Shown one piece after another: positions 1 to 10,880 of a stretch of 64,000 bases of DNA. The position numbers and the translations under genes were made by a program. A model generated the notes under the pieces. The model saw nothing but the letters and a program-made list of their open reading frames with translations. It searched no databases and was not told the DNA's origin. Origin of the DNA: Euphorbia lathyris (taxonomy: Eukaryota; Streptophyta; Magnoliopsida; Malpighiales; Euphorbiaceae); the NCBI RefSeq assembly GCF_963576675.1, contig NC_088911.1:83915256-83979255 (forward strand). Direction: 5' to 3'. Each line of letters opens with the position of its first letter. The stretch's first letter is position 1.

Positions 1-503
1 AGTAGAAGGGAGAGACTTATCTCCTACCAATTCTTTATTTCCTTGCATATACGGTGGGGTTTCATGAATTTCAAAATACGTCTCAGCCTTAGAAATCCAT
101 CCATGGAGATCGTACCCATTGAACTCAGCCGACTTGACCTTCTTAACAGTTAATCGGAGTTCAACGTTGCCGCTCTTTGGATTGTCCCAAGAAGATTCAG
201 GGCGGGAAGACTTATGGGGGCCGTCGTCTCCAAATTTCTTTCCTAGTTGCTTCACCCAATCCATCATGAAAGCTCTGAACTCGTCCTGTTTAACCTTCTC
301 TGCCTAGATTGAACAAATGATGTCATGCACATCAATCTGTAAATCATGAACATCATTCTGTAAGCTCTGAATCTGTGCCTCATGAGCATCCAAACGGGTT
401 TGGGTTTGATTACGAGTTTCCATTGTTGGATCAGTTTTTTTTTTTTTTTTTTGTTTTTTCCGCCTTTTAGCAGATCCGGCAGGTCGGACCAATGATGGAA
501 ACT
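1..503 (-). pseudogene. Ty3/Gypsy gag N-terminal fragment
   Basis: Reading leftwards from about 492, one frame gives a lysine-rich start, a short coiled-coil-like stretch rich in Q, D and H (LDAHEAQIQSLQNDVHDLQ), one in-frame TAG at 304-306, then a region ending in NGYDLHGWISKAETYFEI near the window edge. The F/N-G-x-D-x-x-x-W-I-x-(K/R)-A-E-x-(Y/F)-F pattern is characteristic of the N-terminus of Ty3/Gypsy Gag proteins in plants. The rest of gag and pol lies off the left edge. The stop suggests an inactive copy. It probably lies in a large intron of the CDC16 gene, because earlier CDC16 exons are not found in the window. Retroelement assignment is fairly sure; the clade is not. Confidence 0.6.
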
Positions 504-810
504 TGAAATTTAGGGTAAGATTATAATGATAGTAAGGGAATTCTTCCCTCTCTCGCTAAGAGCGAAGATAAAATAATCCAAAATCCCCCCTATTATTCTT
601 TTGCTAGATATTTATACTAGAGGTAAAGAGTTTAAACTAGGAAAGCTAATAAAAGGAAATACATTTACTCCTTATTGACTATTGACTATGACCATTGACC
701 ACTTCCTAACTTATGCTATGCCACCTCATCACCCCTAGATGCCCTCTTCCTTCTAGAATAAACCCGAGACATCTTAGGCTTTGGGCCCACTATAGCACTT
801 CTCTATCACA
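504..810 (-). repeat. Putative 5' LTR of the left-edge Gypsy element
   Basis: Read on the minus strand this 307-bp block begins TGTGATAGAG and ends CCTAAATTTCA, with TG..CA borders. It carries a TATA-like TATAAATA near its middle and lies directly upstream of the gag fragment. The second LTR is outside the window, so the borders cannot be confirmed by comparison. No convincing tRNA primer site was recognised just after it. This is inference from position and end dinucleotides. Confidence 0.4.
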
Positions 811-1552
811 CTCCAACCAATTTGTTGGTTCCTGTACTAGGTTTATGATGATTATTTCAATGTCCTCACCCGAAAAGCACAAAGTGGGAAGGATTAATTT
901 TTGAATAAAATTGCTAGCTTGAGATTCCGCTGTCCATTTGCAGGATGGTTTATTATACATCTTGGCTGTCTTGTTTTTCTTTCTTTATTCCATTCTCAAA
1001 ATTTATGACCTATGAGGGTGTCTTGATTTGGGGGCAAGGTTTCTTCTTTCTTTATGACTTGCATGTAAATATAGATTCTGTACAACCCTTTCAAAACTCT
1101 AGAATGTAGAATATTTTGTATATTGGAAACACCCTTATTATATTTTTAGATCTCTTCTTTTTTATGTTCTTGTGGCCTATCCATATTTGTTGGTCACTAT
1201 TTGCAAATAGGATCTGATTAGTTGTAGCATTCCTTGCCTACAGAACTGTTTACATTGAGAGTTCAATAATCCAAAAGTTGATTCATGGTTTTCTGTTATT
1301 ACATTTACACTTCAATTATAGATCTAGCACTCTGTGTTACATAGCATTCGGTGTTGCATCATTCTGATGAAGTTAAGATGGTGGGTGTTTTAGGTTCCTT
1401 GGTCACAATTGGTTATTCTCAGGTGTTTTTTTGGCTGCAAAAGACTTCAGATATTCAGTTAGATAAAACAGAAAAGACAAGTTGCTTCTCGAAAAGGAAA
1501 TTTGGACATGGAGAATGTAGTTTATATGATAATGGACAAAGACTGCTGAAGA
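811..1552. other. No recognisable feature (probable CDC16 intron)
   Basis: AT-rich sequence with only short open frames, none with a recognisable domain. It probably belongs to an intron of the CDC16 gene whose first exons lie to the left of the window. Confidence 0.4.
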
Positions 1553-2306
1553 TTTTGTTGATGAGACGAAAGGAGTGGAGAGGAAGTTGGAACTATGGAG
1601 ACAAACTCTAGAATCTAGAGGCTTTAAGTTGAGCCGAAGTAAGACGGAATATTTGGAGTGTAAGTTTAGCGGCCATAGGAGTAGGGAGGCAGGGACAATC
1701 ACCCTAGATGGGAGAGTTGTTCAGGCTTCGGATTGCTTCCGGTATTTAGGATCTATTATCCAAACGGATGGAGAAGTAGATGGAGATGTTGCTCATAGGA
1801 TTAAAGCTGGTTGGTCGAAGTGGAAGAGTGCTACGAGTTTCCTTTGTGACCCCGGCATGCCTAATAGATTGAAGGGGAAATTCTACCGGACGGCAATTAG
1901 ACCAGCATTGTTATATGGTACGGAGTGTTGGGCAGTGAAACACTGCCACATCCATAAGATGTCGGTGGCGGAGATGCGTATGTTGAGATGGATGTGTGGT
2001 CATACGAGAAAGGATCGGGTGAGTAATGAAATAATTAGGACAAAAGTAGGGGTCACATCTATTGGGAATAAAATGAGAGAAAACCGACTAAGGTGGTTTG
2101 GCCATGTGAGACGTAGAGCGCTTGATGCGCCGGTTAGGAGAACCGAAGAGTGGCAAAGGGATGTAGTGGTGAGGGGTAGGGGAAGACCTAAGCAAACTTG
2201 GAGGAGGGTGATCGAGAGTGATATGAGTTTACTGGGAATTGAGGAAAATATGGTAGTGGATAGGACGGAGTGGAGGGAGCGAATTTGTGTTGCTGACACG
2301 ACTTGA
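1553..2306 (+). pseudogene. RTE LINE reverse transcriptase, C-terminal part
   Basis: The uninterrupted frame of about 250 codons corresponds to the last third of an RTE-clade ORF2. It has the segment after the catalytic palm (KLELWRQTLESRGFKLSRSK, then CFRYLGSII), the thumb-like part with AIRPALLYGTECWA and MRMLRWMCGHTRKDRVSNE, and the C-terminal RENRLRWFGHVRRR followed by GRGRPKQTW. The endonuclease and the catalytic F/YxDD box are missing, so it cannot act as an enzyme. There are no internal stops, which points to a fairly recent insertion. The first ATG (1575) is internal and is not a real start. Confidence 0.85.
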
Positions 2307-2390
2307 TTTCACGGTTTTATATGATGGTTCATGTTAGCCGACCCCGAATCATTTCGGGACTAAGGCTTTGTTGTTGTTGTTGTTGTTGTA
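1553..2390 (+). mobile_element. RTE-type LINE, 5'-truncated 3' end
   Basis: The block begins abruptly inside a reverse-transcriptase reading frame, runs to its stop codon at 2306, and continues through a short 3' UTR with the phrase CCGAATCATTTCGGGACT. It finishes in a (TTG)n run at about 2367-2389. A microsatellite tail instead of poly(A), with a very short 3' UTR, is typical of the RTE clade. 5' truncation is the usual result of LINE integration. No clear target-site duplication was found. It probably sits in a CDC16 intron. Confidence 0.8.
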
Positions 2391-3280
2391 TTACATCATT
2401 AAAATCACTTGCATCTGCATCTGATGAAACAACTCAAACTGCTGGTTCTTGGAAATGCTTCTTTCAGTTTTCACCTCACGATTTTAGCTGGTAACACCTT
2501 CCTACCCATGGGGACAATAATTAAAGACTCAATTTCAAAGTATAGGAAGGGCATAATTGACACAATCAGGGAAATGGAAGCACCAGCAGATGAAGTTTTT
2601 GGAGAAGTAGTAGTTTTTCTTTTTGATAAGGGGGATTTTCTTTTAAATGGTGATAAAGCTGTTCTTTGATCTTGATAAGGGAATAGATTACATCTTCCTA
2701 TTCCTGACCAAGATTTGTTATACAAAACAAGTTAGTAGGCCAGTTTTCGCCCATTTAACTGCCTTACCAGACGAGAAGTTAGTTATAGCCTTGCCAGAAG
2801 AGAAGTTAGTTATATTACTAGGTGTATGTGCGGGGATGAGGGGGTAGAGAATGGTGATCTTCATTTTGGGCTCTTAGCTTTTCAGCTTTGAGAGAGGGAA
2901 CCTTCCCTGGAGATCTCTTTTCCTATCTTCAAGTTATTGTTCTTTTTATTGAGTATTTGAGTTATAAATATAGGCTATAGCAGCTCTTCTTCATTTATCA
3001 TTCAATATCTGTTTGTGGTTTTGGGTACTGTTTATAGTTTGTGTTTGGTCGAGTTTCTCAACAGTTTGATTGCAATCAATTAAACTAGCTACCAAAAGGG
3101 AGAGGCTTGATCTCTTACAATGACTTCTTTTTAATGGTTTATACTATTTATGCATTTTATGTTTGCCTAGTGATAACACCTCATGGGTTTATTGATTCTA
3201 AGGTGTTGGAATGTCAAAGTGCTCTTATTAGTCATAAATTCTCTTTTTACAGGTTGAATCTTGATATTCTGTTATTCCAG
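2391..3280 (+). other. Intron sequence with an LTR-like remnant
   Basis: No coding domain is recognisable. Two near-identical direct repeats of about 27 bp built around GAAGTTAGTTATA lie at roughly 2761-2817. A TATA-like TATAAATATAGG near 2964, followed by a T/C-rich stretch and TCTCAACAG near 3055, resembles the promoter part of a Copia-type LTR. No borders could be fixed. The stretch ends at the polypyrimidine tract and CAG of the CDC16 acceptor at 3280. Confidence 0.3.
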
Positions 3281-6200
3281 GTGTCATTTACCAACTTTGT
3301 ACATTGGGATGGAGTACATGCGAACCCACAGCTATAAACTTGCTGAGCAGGTGACATGTTCTCTTTTTTCATGGCAGAAATCCAGTGACTTTTTACAGTT
3401 GGGAAATATATTGATATTCAGCTTCATAATTATTAAAGACGCGTCTAAGGCGCACCAGGCGCAGGCCTTATTTCCATGACAGCCCCATGGCGTGGCGCAA
3501 CCGCCATGGCGTGCGCCTGGTGCGCCATTTTGTGCCAAGGGGTAGTTGCCAAAGGCACACCAAGGTGCGCCTTGGTGACATAGGGGCAGTTTTATGGTGT
3601 TTTTGACAGTTACATATCTGGAACAAGTGTTCTAAAGGGTCCAAATGAGAAAAAAAAAATATTAAAAAGGAAGAGAGAGATTATACATTTGGATTAGTTA
3701 GAAGAGGAAGAGACAGTTAGAAGAGGAAGCAACAGAGTCTTATTATAAGAGGAAGAAGTTTAGTAGAACACAACACAAAACGAATTCAAACAGAACCAAA
3801 GCGGCCAAGGGGAATTCGAATTTCTAACATGGGGTTTATTTTGCATTTTAAAATTTATTATGCTTTAGAATATTGTCATGATTTAATATTCATTGCATTT
3901 TTATGTTAGTTTTATAGTTTTTGTTTTTGTAAGTGCGCCTTGTCTCACTATGGCGCGCCATGCGCCAAGGCTCCAGGACCCCTAGCGCCTTTAATATCTA
4001 TGTTCAGCTTATATGTTTTAATTTTTATATCAATTTTTTGAATTTTTTTTTTTTCCGATTCTAATGCGTAGGCAATCAGCTCCATGGTACATTGTCAATT
4101 AGGAGAGTTACTGGTGTACAGCTGATATTGTCAACTGATTTGTTTGTTTAATTTAAAAAATAAGGATGTATTTTAATCTCAATACCATAGTTGTCAAATT
4201 CATAATATTATAAAAAATAAAATATTTACCTCGTTGAATTCAAAATATTAGTCTAGAAATGCAGAGGGCGAGCCTTGGCGCAACGGTAAACGTTGTTGTC
4301 GTGTGACCGAAAGGTCACGGGTTCGAGTCTTAGGAGTGACCTCTTGCCAAAAAAAAAAAAAAAAATTGACAGGGTAATGCTTGCCCCCAATACACCCTTG
4401 TGGTGGACCCCTCCCCAGACCCTCGCTTAGCAGGGACGCGTAGTGCACCGGGCCGCCCTTTATTAGTCTAGAAACTCAATTTTAATGTCAAACAAGAAAT
4501 CATATCAACCAAGTACTTACAATTCAAATCTAATGCAAATGCAATCCTAATAAAACTAATTCACAAAGGGGACGCTGTTTAATAACTTAGTGGAGATGGA
4601 GAGTTTAAGCTTCTTACTTTTTTTTTTTTTTTGCTTTGTTGTCAACTTGATAATGATGGAATGAAACTAGTTTGAGTTGATAACTTGATAAATAACAATC
4701 GGACTAGAGGATAGTAGATTTAGTAGTTAGTGTTTTTGAAGTTTTTGATGAACAGTGATGAAGATCCGACTCGTATAGAGCTAAATCGAATCGTATGATT
4801 TGAATCGCGAACCGTAACAATTTAGATTCACCCTGAAATAGAGCTGAATCGAATCGAATCTTACGATTTGAATCGTGAATCGTAAGATTCTAACAACAGT
4901 GCTCGATACACATGAACACACATTTTAAAGTTTGCAATCAGTGTGGCCTTTGGTCTGCCAGAACTGGTGGCCTGCAGATGGGTATACCATACAATTTAAT
5001 GCACGGAAGCATTTTGAAGTTGGCTACAGTAGCTTATTCGTTTCAGATCCAGAAGATCTTTTGGATCTAGGATATCTAAGGAATGGGAACATCACCATTG
5101 GGTTTGTCAGATATTAATATGAAGTGGACCTTTAACTATCAGCTTAGCTTTTAGTTATAACGGTTTCATGACAGGGTTAATTATTTCTAATTGCAAATGA
5201 TTTCGAATCAAAGGTATGGCAGCTGCATAGGTTGTGAATGTTGAAGGAGGTTTAGAATTTTGAGGTTGGGAAGATGGAAATACGTGTTCTGCTTATCCCA
5301 CCAATTTGGGGAATGTATCTTACTAGTTGTTGCTGTAGGGATCTTATTGTTCTCTTTTGGAGTTTGAGTTTGCTTCGAATTTTGTGCAATTTCTTGATAT
5401 TATTAAGAGGTTTTCAGAGAGGAGCACTACTGTTATACTCCCCCTGTCTAATTTGTGACCAGTTTTTTTTTTTTTTTTTTTTTCCCCATCAACGATAAAC
5501 GTTGTTGTCGTGTGACTGAGAGGGCGAGCCTTGGCGCAACGGTAAACGTTGTTGTCGTGTGACTGAGAGGTCACGGGTTCGAGTCTTCGGAGCAGCCTCT
5601 TGCCAAAATATTTGTAGGGGAAGGCTTGCCCCTTTACACCCTTGTGGTGGGACCCCTTCCCGGACCCTCGCTTAAGCGGGGACGCGTAATGCACCGGATC
5701 AACGTTGATGAAATCTTTTTTATGGGAGTATGACAAGCCTCCAAATTCCGAGCTAGGTAAAAAAGACATTTTATGGGGCCAGGCAATAGAGATCTTATGA
5801 ACTAGGCAACAAAAGCATCTTATAGACATGAATTGCTTTATAGAAGGAATTACAATTCTGCCCTGCAAATATGCTTGAGATGGAAGGATACTAAATAAAT
5901 TGAACTCAATTGGGTGTAATCTAGGAAAAACCAATTGATATGCTAATAAGATGAGTATTATTCTATTTCCATGAAAATAAAACAATTACGTTGATGTCTA
6001 GAGGAAATCCTGGACTGCTTATAGATTTTTGAGACTTATCATTATTCTAGTGGAATTTTTCAGAGAGTTTTGTATAAATTAATTTACCTGCTCATGTTAT
6101 TACTTCCATTAGTTCAATTTCTTCCCATATTGGACAACTATTAGTTTGCCATCTGATACTTTTGTCACCTGATAATGTTTTTGCTGAGGAGACCTGTGAA

Positions 6201-8256
6201 TTCATGTTTAAATCTTAAGCTGATGAAACCTTATGTTATGTTGTGAAAGAAATGATGATTTCTGTGCTATTCTCTTCATGATGGGTATTGTTATGTTTTT
6301 CTTGATACTGATTTGTTTTTTGTTTTTCAGTTTTTTATGCAGGCAAAGAAGATATGTCCTTCAGATCCTCTAGTGTATAATGAGTTGGGGGTCGTTGCTT
6401 ATAACATGAAAGAGTAAGTATGTTCAATTGATTGAGATGATTATGGTATTTGTCGCTGTCACCACCTACACCTATAGTATCATATCATCAATAATCATTC
6501 TGTGGATGTGATTTTAACTGGTAGCTTTCTCAAAATATTAAAATTTTAGCCACTGTTTTCACCTACAGTGATAAATTGTCTCTTCTGAATAATATTATTA
6601 CTTGATGCTTTGCAGCTTCAACGTGTCTATTGCATTTTTTTTAATATTGTTATTTTAGCTAAACGTATTTTGACTTGCATAGTTCTGTCTTCTGGAACAC
6701 TGTCAGGTATAAAAACGCTGTGAGTTGGTTTGAGATGACTTTGGCACAGATTCCATCTTTAACTCCACTGTGGGAACCAACTATTGTCAATCTTGCCCAT
6801 GCATACAGAAAGTTAAGGTACATTAGAAAACAATTTGTGCTTGAGTTTGCTCCTTTCCACAATTCTCATTCTCTAAGGATTTAGATTTCTGAAGAAAAAT
6901 GTTAAGGGAAATATCTTCCTAAACTGATAAGAGTTCAAATATATTTTTTATATAAAAATGAAGGCTCCTGATAAATATAGGTTAATTTTTTGGTAACTTC
7001 AATATTTTCAAGCAATTGATTGATTAAATGACTATTTCTTGAGCCTTGATGTCTAGATTATTTCCGCATAATTAGTAGCTTCAACACCAAGTTCTCCATT
7101 TTATTCAAGTTATTTATTTTTATAGTTAACTTATTCATGTCTTTAATAAAAAAAGAAAGAATTGTTTAGAATAATATTTGATCAACTATCGTATTCTTGT
7201 GTATATGCATAACATTATATATAGTATTCTCTTTATGTTTATGCATGGGCACTTTATGGTATGTTTGGTAAGAGGGATGGCAGTGAGGGCGGGGCAGGAT
7301 GGGTGTTTTTTGATCTACAATACCTATTATTTTGGCACGTTATAGTCTCGGACCATTTTTAGCTAGATGATAACTTTGTAACTCGTGGTTTTATACCACT
7401 TTTCCTCAAAAGCAACTTCAAGTCTCTTTTCTCCTAGAAAATCTCATTTATGAAACATTATTGTTCCTTCAACGTGTAGCTTATAGGACTATTCATGAAT
7501 CTTTGTATATATTATTAATTTGGAGGATGAACATTCTTATTGTTTTTTGATTCATGTGATTAATATTTTCATTTCCTCTGAATTAGAGTCATTCAGATGA
7601 TTAAATATGCCATTGCTTTAATTGGTGTTCTGAGTCATTTGTAGAACATGGATGATAAGAAAAATGTAAATGATTGATACTAAATCTTTGAACTTGTTGT
7701 GGATCAGGAAGTACGATAAAGCAATTGCAAATTATGAGAGAGCACTTACATTATCAACTAGAAGTTTAAGTACCTATGCAGGTCTTGCATACACATATCA
7801 CCTACAGGTTATCTACTTACATTTTTCAATTAGTTGGTTATTTCTTCTGTTACAGTTTTCTAGTTGGGAAAAAGAATCACCTTTTTCTAGTTAAATTTGG
7901 CCCAGCTGAACATGGCAGATTTTCAGGTTTTATTGTCAGTTAGATTTTATTTCAAATTATCATTCTCCTCTGTGCAGGATAATTTTACGGCAGCAATTGC
8001 ATGCTACCACAAGGTAAATTTTGTGATCTTTTTTTTTTTTTTTTTTATAAAGTACATAGTGAAATTTATGTAGCATCTGTATCCATTTTGACATTTGCTT
8101 GAATATGTAATGAATCATATGGAAATGTGTCTGAAATATGTTGTAAATCAGGCATTGTGGCTGGAATCAGATGATCAGTTTTGCACAGAAATGTTGAGTT
8201 TAGCGCTTGCAGATGAAAGTCGTCGGGGCATAGACGCAGAATCTGAATTTCGCTGA
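3281..8256 (+). CDS. CDC16/APC6: Anaphase-promoting complex subunit 6 (CDC16), 3' six exons
   Basis: CDC16/APC6 is a tetratricopeptide-repeat scaffold subunit of the APC/C ubiquitin ligase in the nucleus, needed for exit from mitosis. Six exons join in frame with GT-AG borders: 3281-3350, 6331-6413, 6707-6817, 7708-7807, 7978-8013 and 8152-8256 (TGA). The product starts LPTLYIGMEYMRTHSYKLAE and passes through CPSDPLVYNELGVVAYNMKE, WEPTIVNLAHAYRKLRKYDK and ALTLSTRSLSTYAGLAYTYH, which are consecutive TPR helices with the usual W/L/G/Y/A/P positions. It ends DAESEFR. That is 167 codons plus a split one, against about 540 in the plant family, so roughly the N-terminal 70% lies left of the window. 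The 3-kb intron at 3351-6330 holds a hAT MITE and two SINEs. Exon identity is seen directly; expression is not known. An AATAAA-like signal lies near 8561. Confidence 0.92.
3425..4002. mobile_element. hAT-like MITE, 578 bp
   Basis: A perfect 8-bp target-site duplication TTCAGCTT lies at 3417-3424 and 4003-4010. The terminal inverted repeats are CATAATTATTAAAGACGC and CATAGATATTAAAGGCGC (the second read on the opposite strand). An 8-bp TSD with this type of end indicates the hAT superfamily. The interior has GC-rich subterminal repeats built on GCGCC, GGCGCACC and GCGCCTTGG at both ends, unlike the AT-rich host intron. No transposase frame is present, so it is non-autonomous. It lies in a CDC16 intron. 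Confidence 0.85.
4260..4460 (+). mobile_element. Au-type tRNA-derived SINE, copy 1
   Basis: A perfect 14-bp target-site duplication TATTAGTCTAGAAA (4246-4259 and 4461-4474) brackets a 201-bp unit. The 5' part is tRNA-like with a polymerase III box A (TGGCGCAACGG, 4276-4286) and box B (GGTTCGAGTCT, 4319-4329). The body has the CTCTTGCC, ACACCCTTGTGGTGG, CCAGACCCTCGCTTAGC and GTGCACCGGGCCGCC segments known from the angiosperm Au SINE family. It ends in a short CTT. A poly(A) run of about 18 in the middle separates tRNA head and body. Confidence 0.85.
4475..5487. repeat. Intron with imperfect direct repeats of an AATCG motif
   Basis: Two imperfect direct repeats at about 4777-4832 and 4849-4901 carry TAGAGCTRAATCGAATCG followed by TACGATTTGAATCG and CGTAAGATTCTAAC. 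This arrangement is seen in ends of non-autonomous DNA elements, but no inverted partner was found. The 61-codon frame at 4932-5117 has no recognisable domain. A run of about 21 T at 5463-5483 lies just before the second SINE. Confidence 0.35.
5495..5697 (+). mobile_element. Au-type SINE, copy 2, with duplicated 5' segment
   Basis: A 7-bp repeat ATCAACG at 5488-5494 and 5698-5704 may be the target-site duplication. Box A (TGGCGCAACGG) lies near 5532 and box B (GGTTCGAGTCT) near 5576. The body has the same CTCTTGCC, ACACCCTTGTGGTGG and CGGACCCTCGCTTAAGC landmarks as copy 1. The first 27 bases repeat the segment between box A and box B (TAAACGTTGTTGTCGTGTGA) before the full head starts, so the element has a head-internal tandem duplication. 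If the TSD is right, the duplication was present at insertion. Confidence 0.75.
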
Positions 8257-8721
8257 TGCTCGTTTAAATTGTAGCATAGATGTGTAGTAATTTCTTGATT
8301 AACATTTGTATCAGCTCTCTTTAATTGCGCATATTTATAATTTATTATCGTGTATCATTTGGGCCGGGTCTATCTTTACGGTCTTCTGTGAAGTCGATAT
8401 TTTAAGATTTTGCCATAAATTTGAGTTCCTTCTAATTCCAACAAATGAAACCCAGTTTTGTAGCATTAATTTGAAACCAAGCAGCTTGATTTGGTTGATT
8501 TTGTAATTACTGAGAATGAATTGAAAGAATTAGTTTTGTAATATAGGGATTCTCTGATGCAATAAATGGGTTCCATTACGGTCTTAAAAACATAAAAATA
8601 AAAGGATAAAGGCAACCTTGGTTAGATACAATAAACCTGGGCGAACACAATACTAAGATTACTGGCATTGAACAAACATAGAAACAGACAGGTAGAAGAA
8701 GACTAAATAAAATATGTTCGA
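8257..8721. other. Convergent 3' flank of CDC16 and the pathogen-related gene
   Basis: This spacer holds the CDC16 3' UTR (AT-rich, with AATAAA near 8561) and the 3' flank of the oppositely oriented pathogen-related gene. No other structure is seen. Confidence 0.4.
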
Positions 8722-10471
8722 TTAAGTGTGGCCGGAGAATGGACAGGTAGCGTGAGTTGAGGATGATATCAATGGTCCTTTAAGTAGGCCACCAAATAGC
8801 TCTCCTGCTTCGTAGTAAACTTCCACTTCTTCTGCCCTCAGATTTTCATCTACCTGACCAGTTTAATATAATATATGAAATTATTGTTCCAAAATAAAAA
8901 TAATGGATTATGTGACACAAAGTACGTGGTCGTGACGTGATTAAGCATTTGATTTATTGAATGTTTGACCACCAGAATCATTAAGTATACGTGGACTTTA
9001 ACTTTACATATTTGATGTGACATTATACCTTATCTTATGAACAAGGTTAAATTACTAAATCAACTAAAAAGCAAATAAATTAGCCTAAATCAAATTACCC
9101 TAATTACTATTGTTATCCAAATAGAGTGGGGTGTTGTGCAAAAACATACATCATACATACCTTGAGAATTCCCATTCCAAAGAACTGGAGCATTTGACCT
9201 GTAGGGGCATGAGCTTTGAAAGGTCCTTCAAAAAAACCCCAATGCCTAAATTTGAAGGTAATAACAGGAGGCCCTGAATAGACTTGCAGTAATTCCCAAG
9301 CAAAACCACGAGGGAATGCACTTGTAAATGCTTTGTGTGATGATTCAAAGCTTTCTTCCTCTGCTTTGTAGTATTTATATTCTTCTGGCATTGAACTTCT
9401 CAACAATGCATTGTAACTTCCCATTTTCACTGTCTCTTCTCCTGTTAATCCCTCTTTTCCTACCATTCATTTAACTCACCACTTCAATTTCAATATTCTT
9501 TTATTTAATTTCATTTTTTTTTGAAAGGATTAATTGAAAACGAATTATATAATTTAATGTACATTACACTTTAACCAATAAAATATAAACACGGTATAAT
9601 TAATTAATTTTATATTTTTTAGTTAGTTATTTATAGAAAATTCTACATCTTAAACCATAGACTAAAAAAATAAACTTTAGACCTTAAAATATACAATGTT
9701 CAAATTATTAATCTAATACATATAAAATGATGCCGGAACATATAATATAATTTATCTTAAAGGTGTAGTCACATTTGTGAATAGTAAAAGTATAGTGAAG
9801 TACCATTAACTATAAGCTTGAAGTTGAGCGGATTTATGGTCTTAAAATCCCGCAATCGAGTTTTATGAGAAAGCTCCATCTCCCATGACTTGATTGCATT
9901 TTGTACTATTTCTTCTAAGGATCCTTTTTCCCATTCCTGTCAAATTAACAATATCATACTCTAAACAATTCCATAAATATATCATCAATTTGTCTTTTTA
10001 GGAAAATAACTTTGAGTACCATTTTAGCCTATAAATAATATATATGACCGTTAAATTAGTCCAAAAATACATATGGCAACATGTGTTTATTTATTTATTT
10101 ATTTATTTTTTTAATGCTGACACACATCTTTTTAAATTAGTTGACGGTTACTAAACATAAAACTTCCCTGTTTCGTTCTTTACAAAATTCGGGACAAATT
10201 TTGATGTACAGTCGGAATTACCGACAGATTATTATCTCCCGAATAATCCAAAACCAGTACAAGAAGAAGTAGAATTCTTTTTCTAGATATTTGAAACACA
10301 AAAATCAAGAAATAAAAGAGGCATGGGTAGGGAAAAGAAGACCTTAGTTCTGCCTTGTTGAAAGAGGAGATTGACAGAATGATAGGTAGGAGGAAAACCA
10401 TGCCTCCATTGTGTAGTCTCATCATCTAAGAAAGATCTATACTTATCTTTCTCCTCTTTGCTAATATCCAT
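8722..10471 (-). CDS. Pathogen-related protein (barley type), paralogue A
   Basis: Four exons join in frame with GT-AG borders: 10343-10471 (ATG at 10471), 9804-9936, 9161-9459 and 8722-8853 (TAA). Together they encode 230 residues, close to the 235 or so of the barley pathogen-related protein. Landmarks are WRHGFPPTYHSVNLLF near residue 22, EWEKGSLEEIVQNAIKSWEM in exon 2, and the family signature VYSGPPVITFKFRHWG followed by FEGPFKAHAPTGQ in exon 3. Exon 4 has RAEEVEVYYEAGELFGGLLK. There is no signal peptide or membrane segment. The fold belongs to the NTF2-like/SnoaL group. Members are induced by pathogens in barley, but no enzyme activity is established to my knowledge. It shares exon phases and structure with the copy at 11910-13125, so the two arose by tandem duplication. 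Confidence 0.9.
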
Positions 10472-10880
10472 TCTCTTCTTCTTATCTCTTTTATCTTATC
10501 AATCTGCTTTGCTTACCATTATTTATAGATGTTTTTACTATTCCTTCCTAATTATTACATCATTTTATTAAATTATTTTTCTAACTTGCAACTAACCATA
10601 TGGTACATTAACTATCACATGTAATTTTGTACCCTTTTTCAGGTACATACATTTATTCATTTTGACCCTTTTAGGAGGGGTAATTAATGGTCTTTTATGG
10701 GCTGTTTAGTTTTATTTATAAAAAGATTCTTTACACAAATACCACAAAAACTAAAAATGGTCTGTTGTATGACCCACCTCCTTTCCTTTCATTACTACCA
10801 ACTCTCTCAACTTCAATTGTTGCAGAATATTGGGAGTTTTCTTCTAAATAATTTTATTTTATACACGTAATAAAGGAGTT
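10472..10880. promoter_or_regulatory. 5' flank of pathogen-related paralogue A
   Basis: AT-rich sequence upstream of the ATG at 10471. A TATTTATAG stretch at about 10521-10529 is a plausible TATA region on the minus strand (CTATAAATA), about 50 bp upstream of the start codon. No defined defence-type cis element can be claimed by eye. Confidence 0.35.

Noticed and set aside
2409..2725. Overlapping frames on both strands near 2.4-2.7 kb
   Set aside because: No family similarity and no splice context; chance open frames.
4265..4330. Possible tRNA gene (box A and box B present)
   Set aside because: The sequence cannot fold into a full cloverleaf, continues into a SINE body, is flanked by a 14-bp target duplication and has two sister copies, so it is a SINE head.
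4932..5117. 61-codon frame starting MQSVWPLVCQNWWPADGY
   Set aside because: No domain recognised; lies inside a CDC16 intron. Left as a short chance frame.
5344..5985. 213-codon minus-strand frame
   Set aside because: It runs antisense through a SINE and intron DNA, with low-complexity K-runs from a poly(T) tract; no domain.
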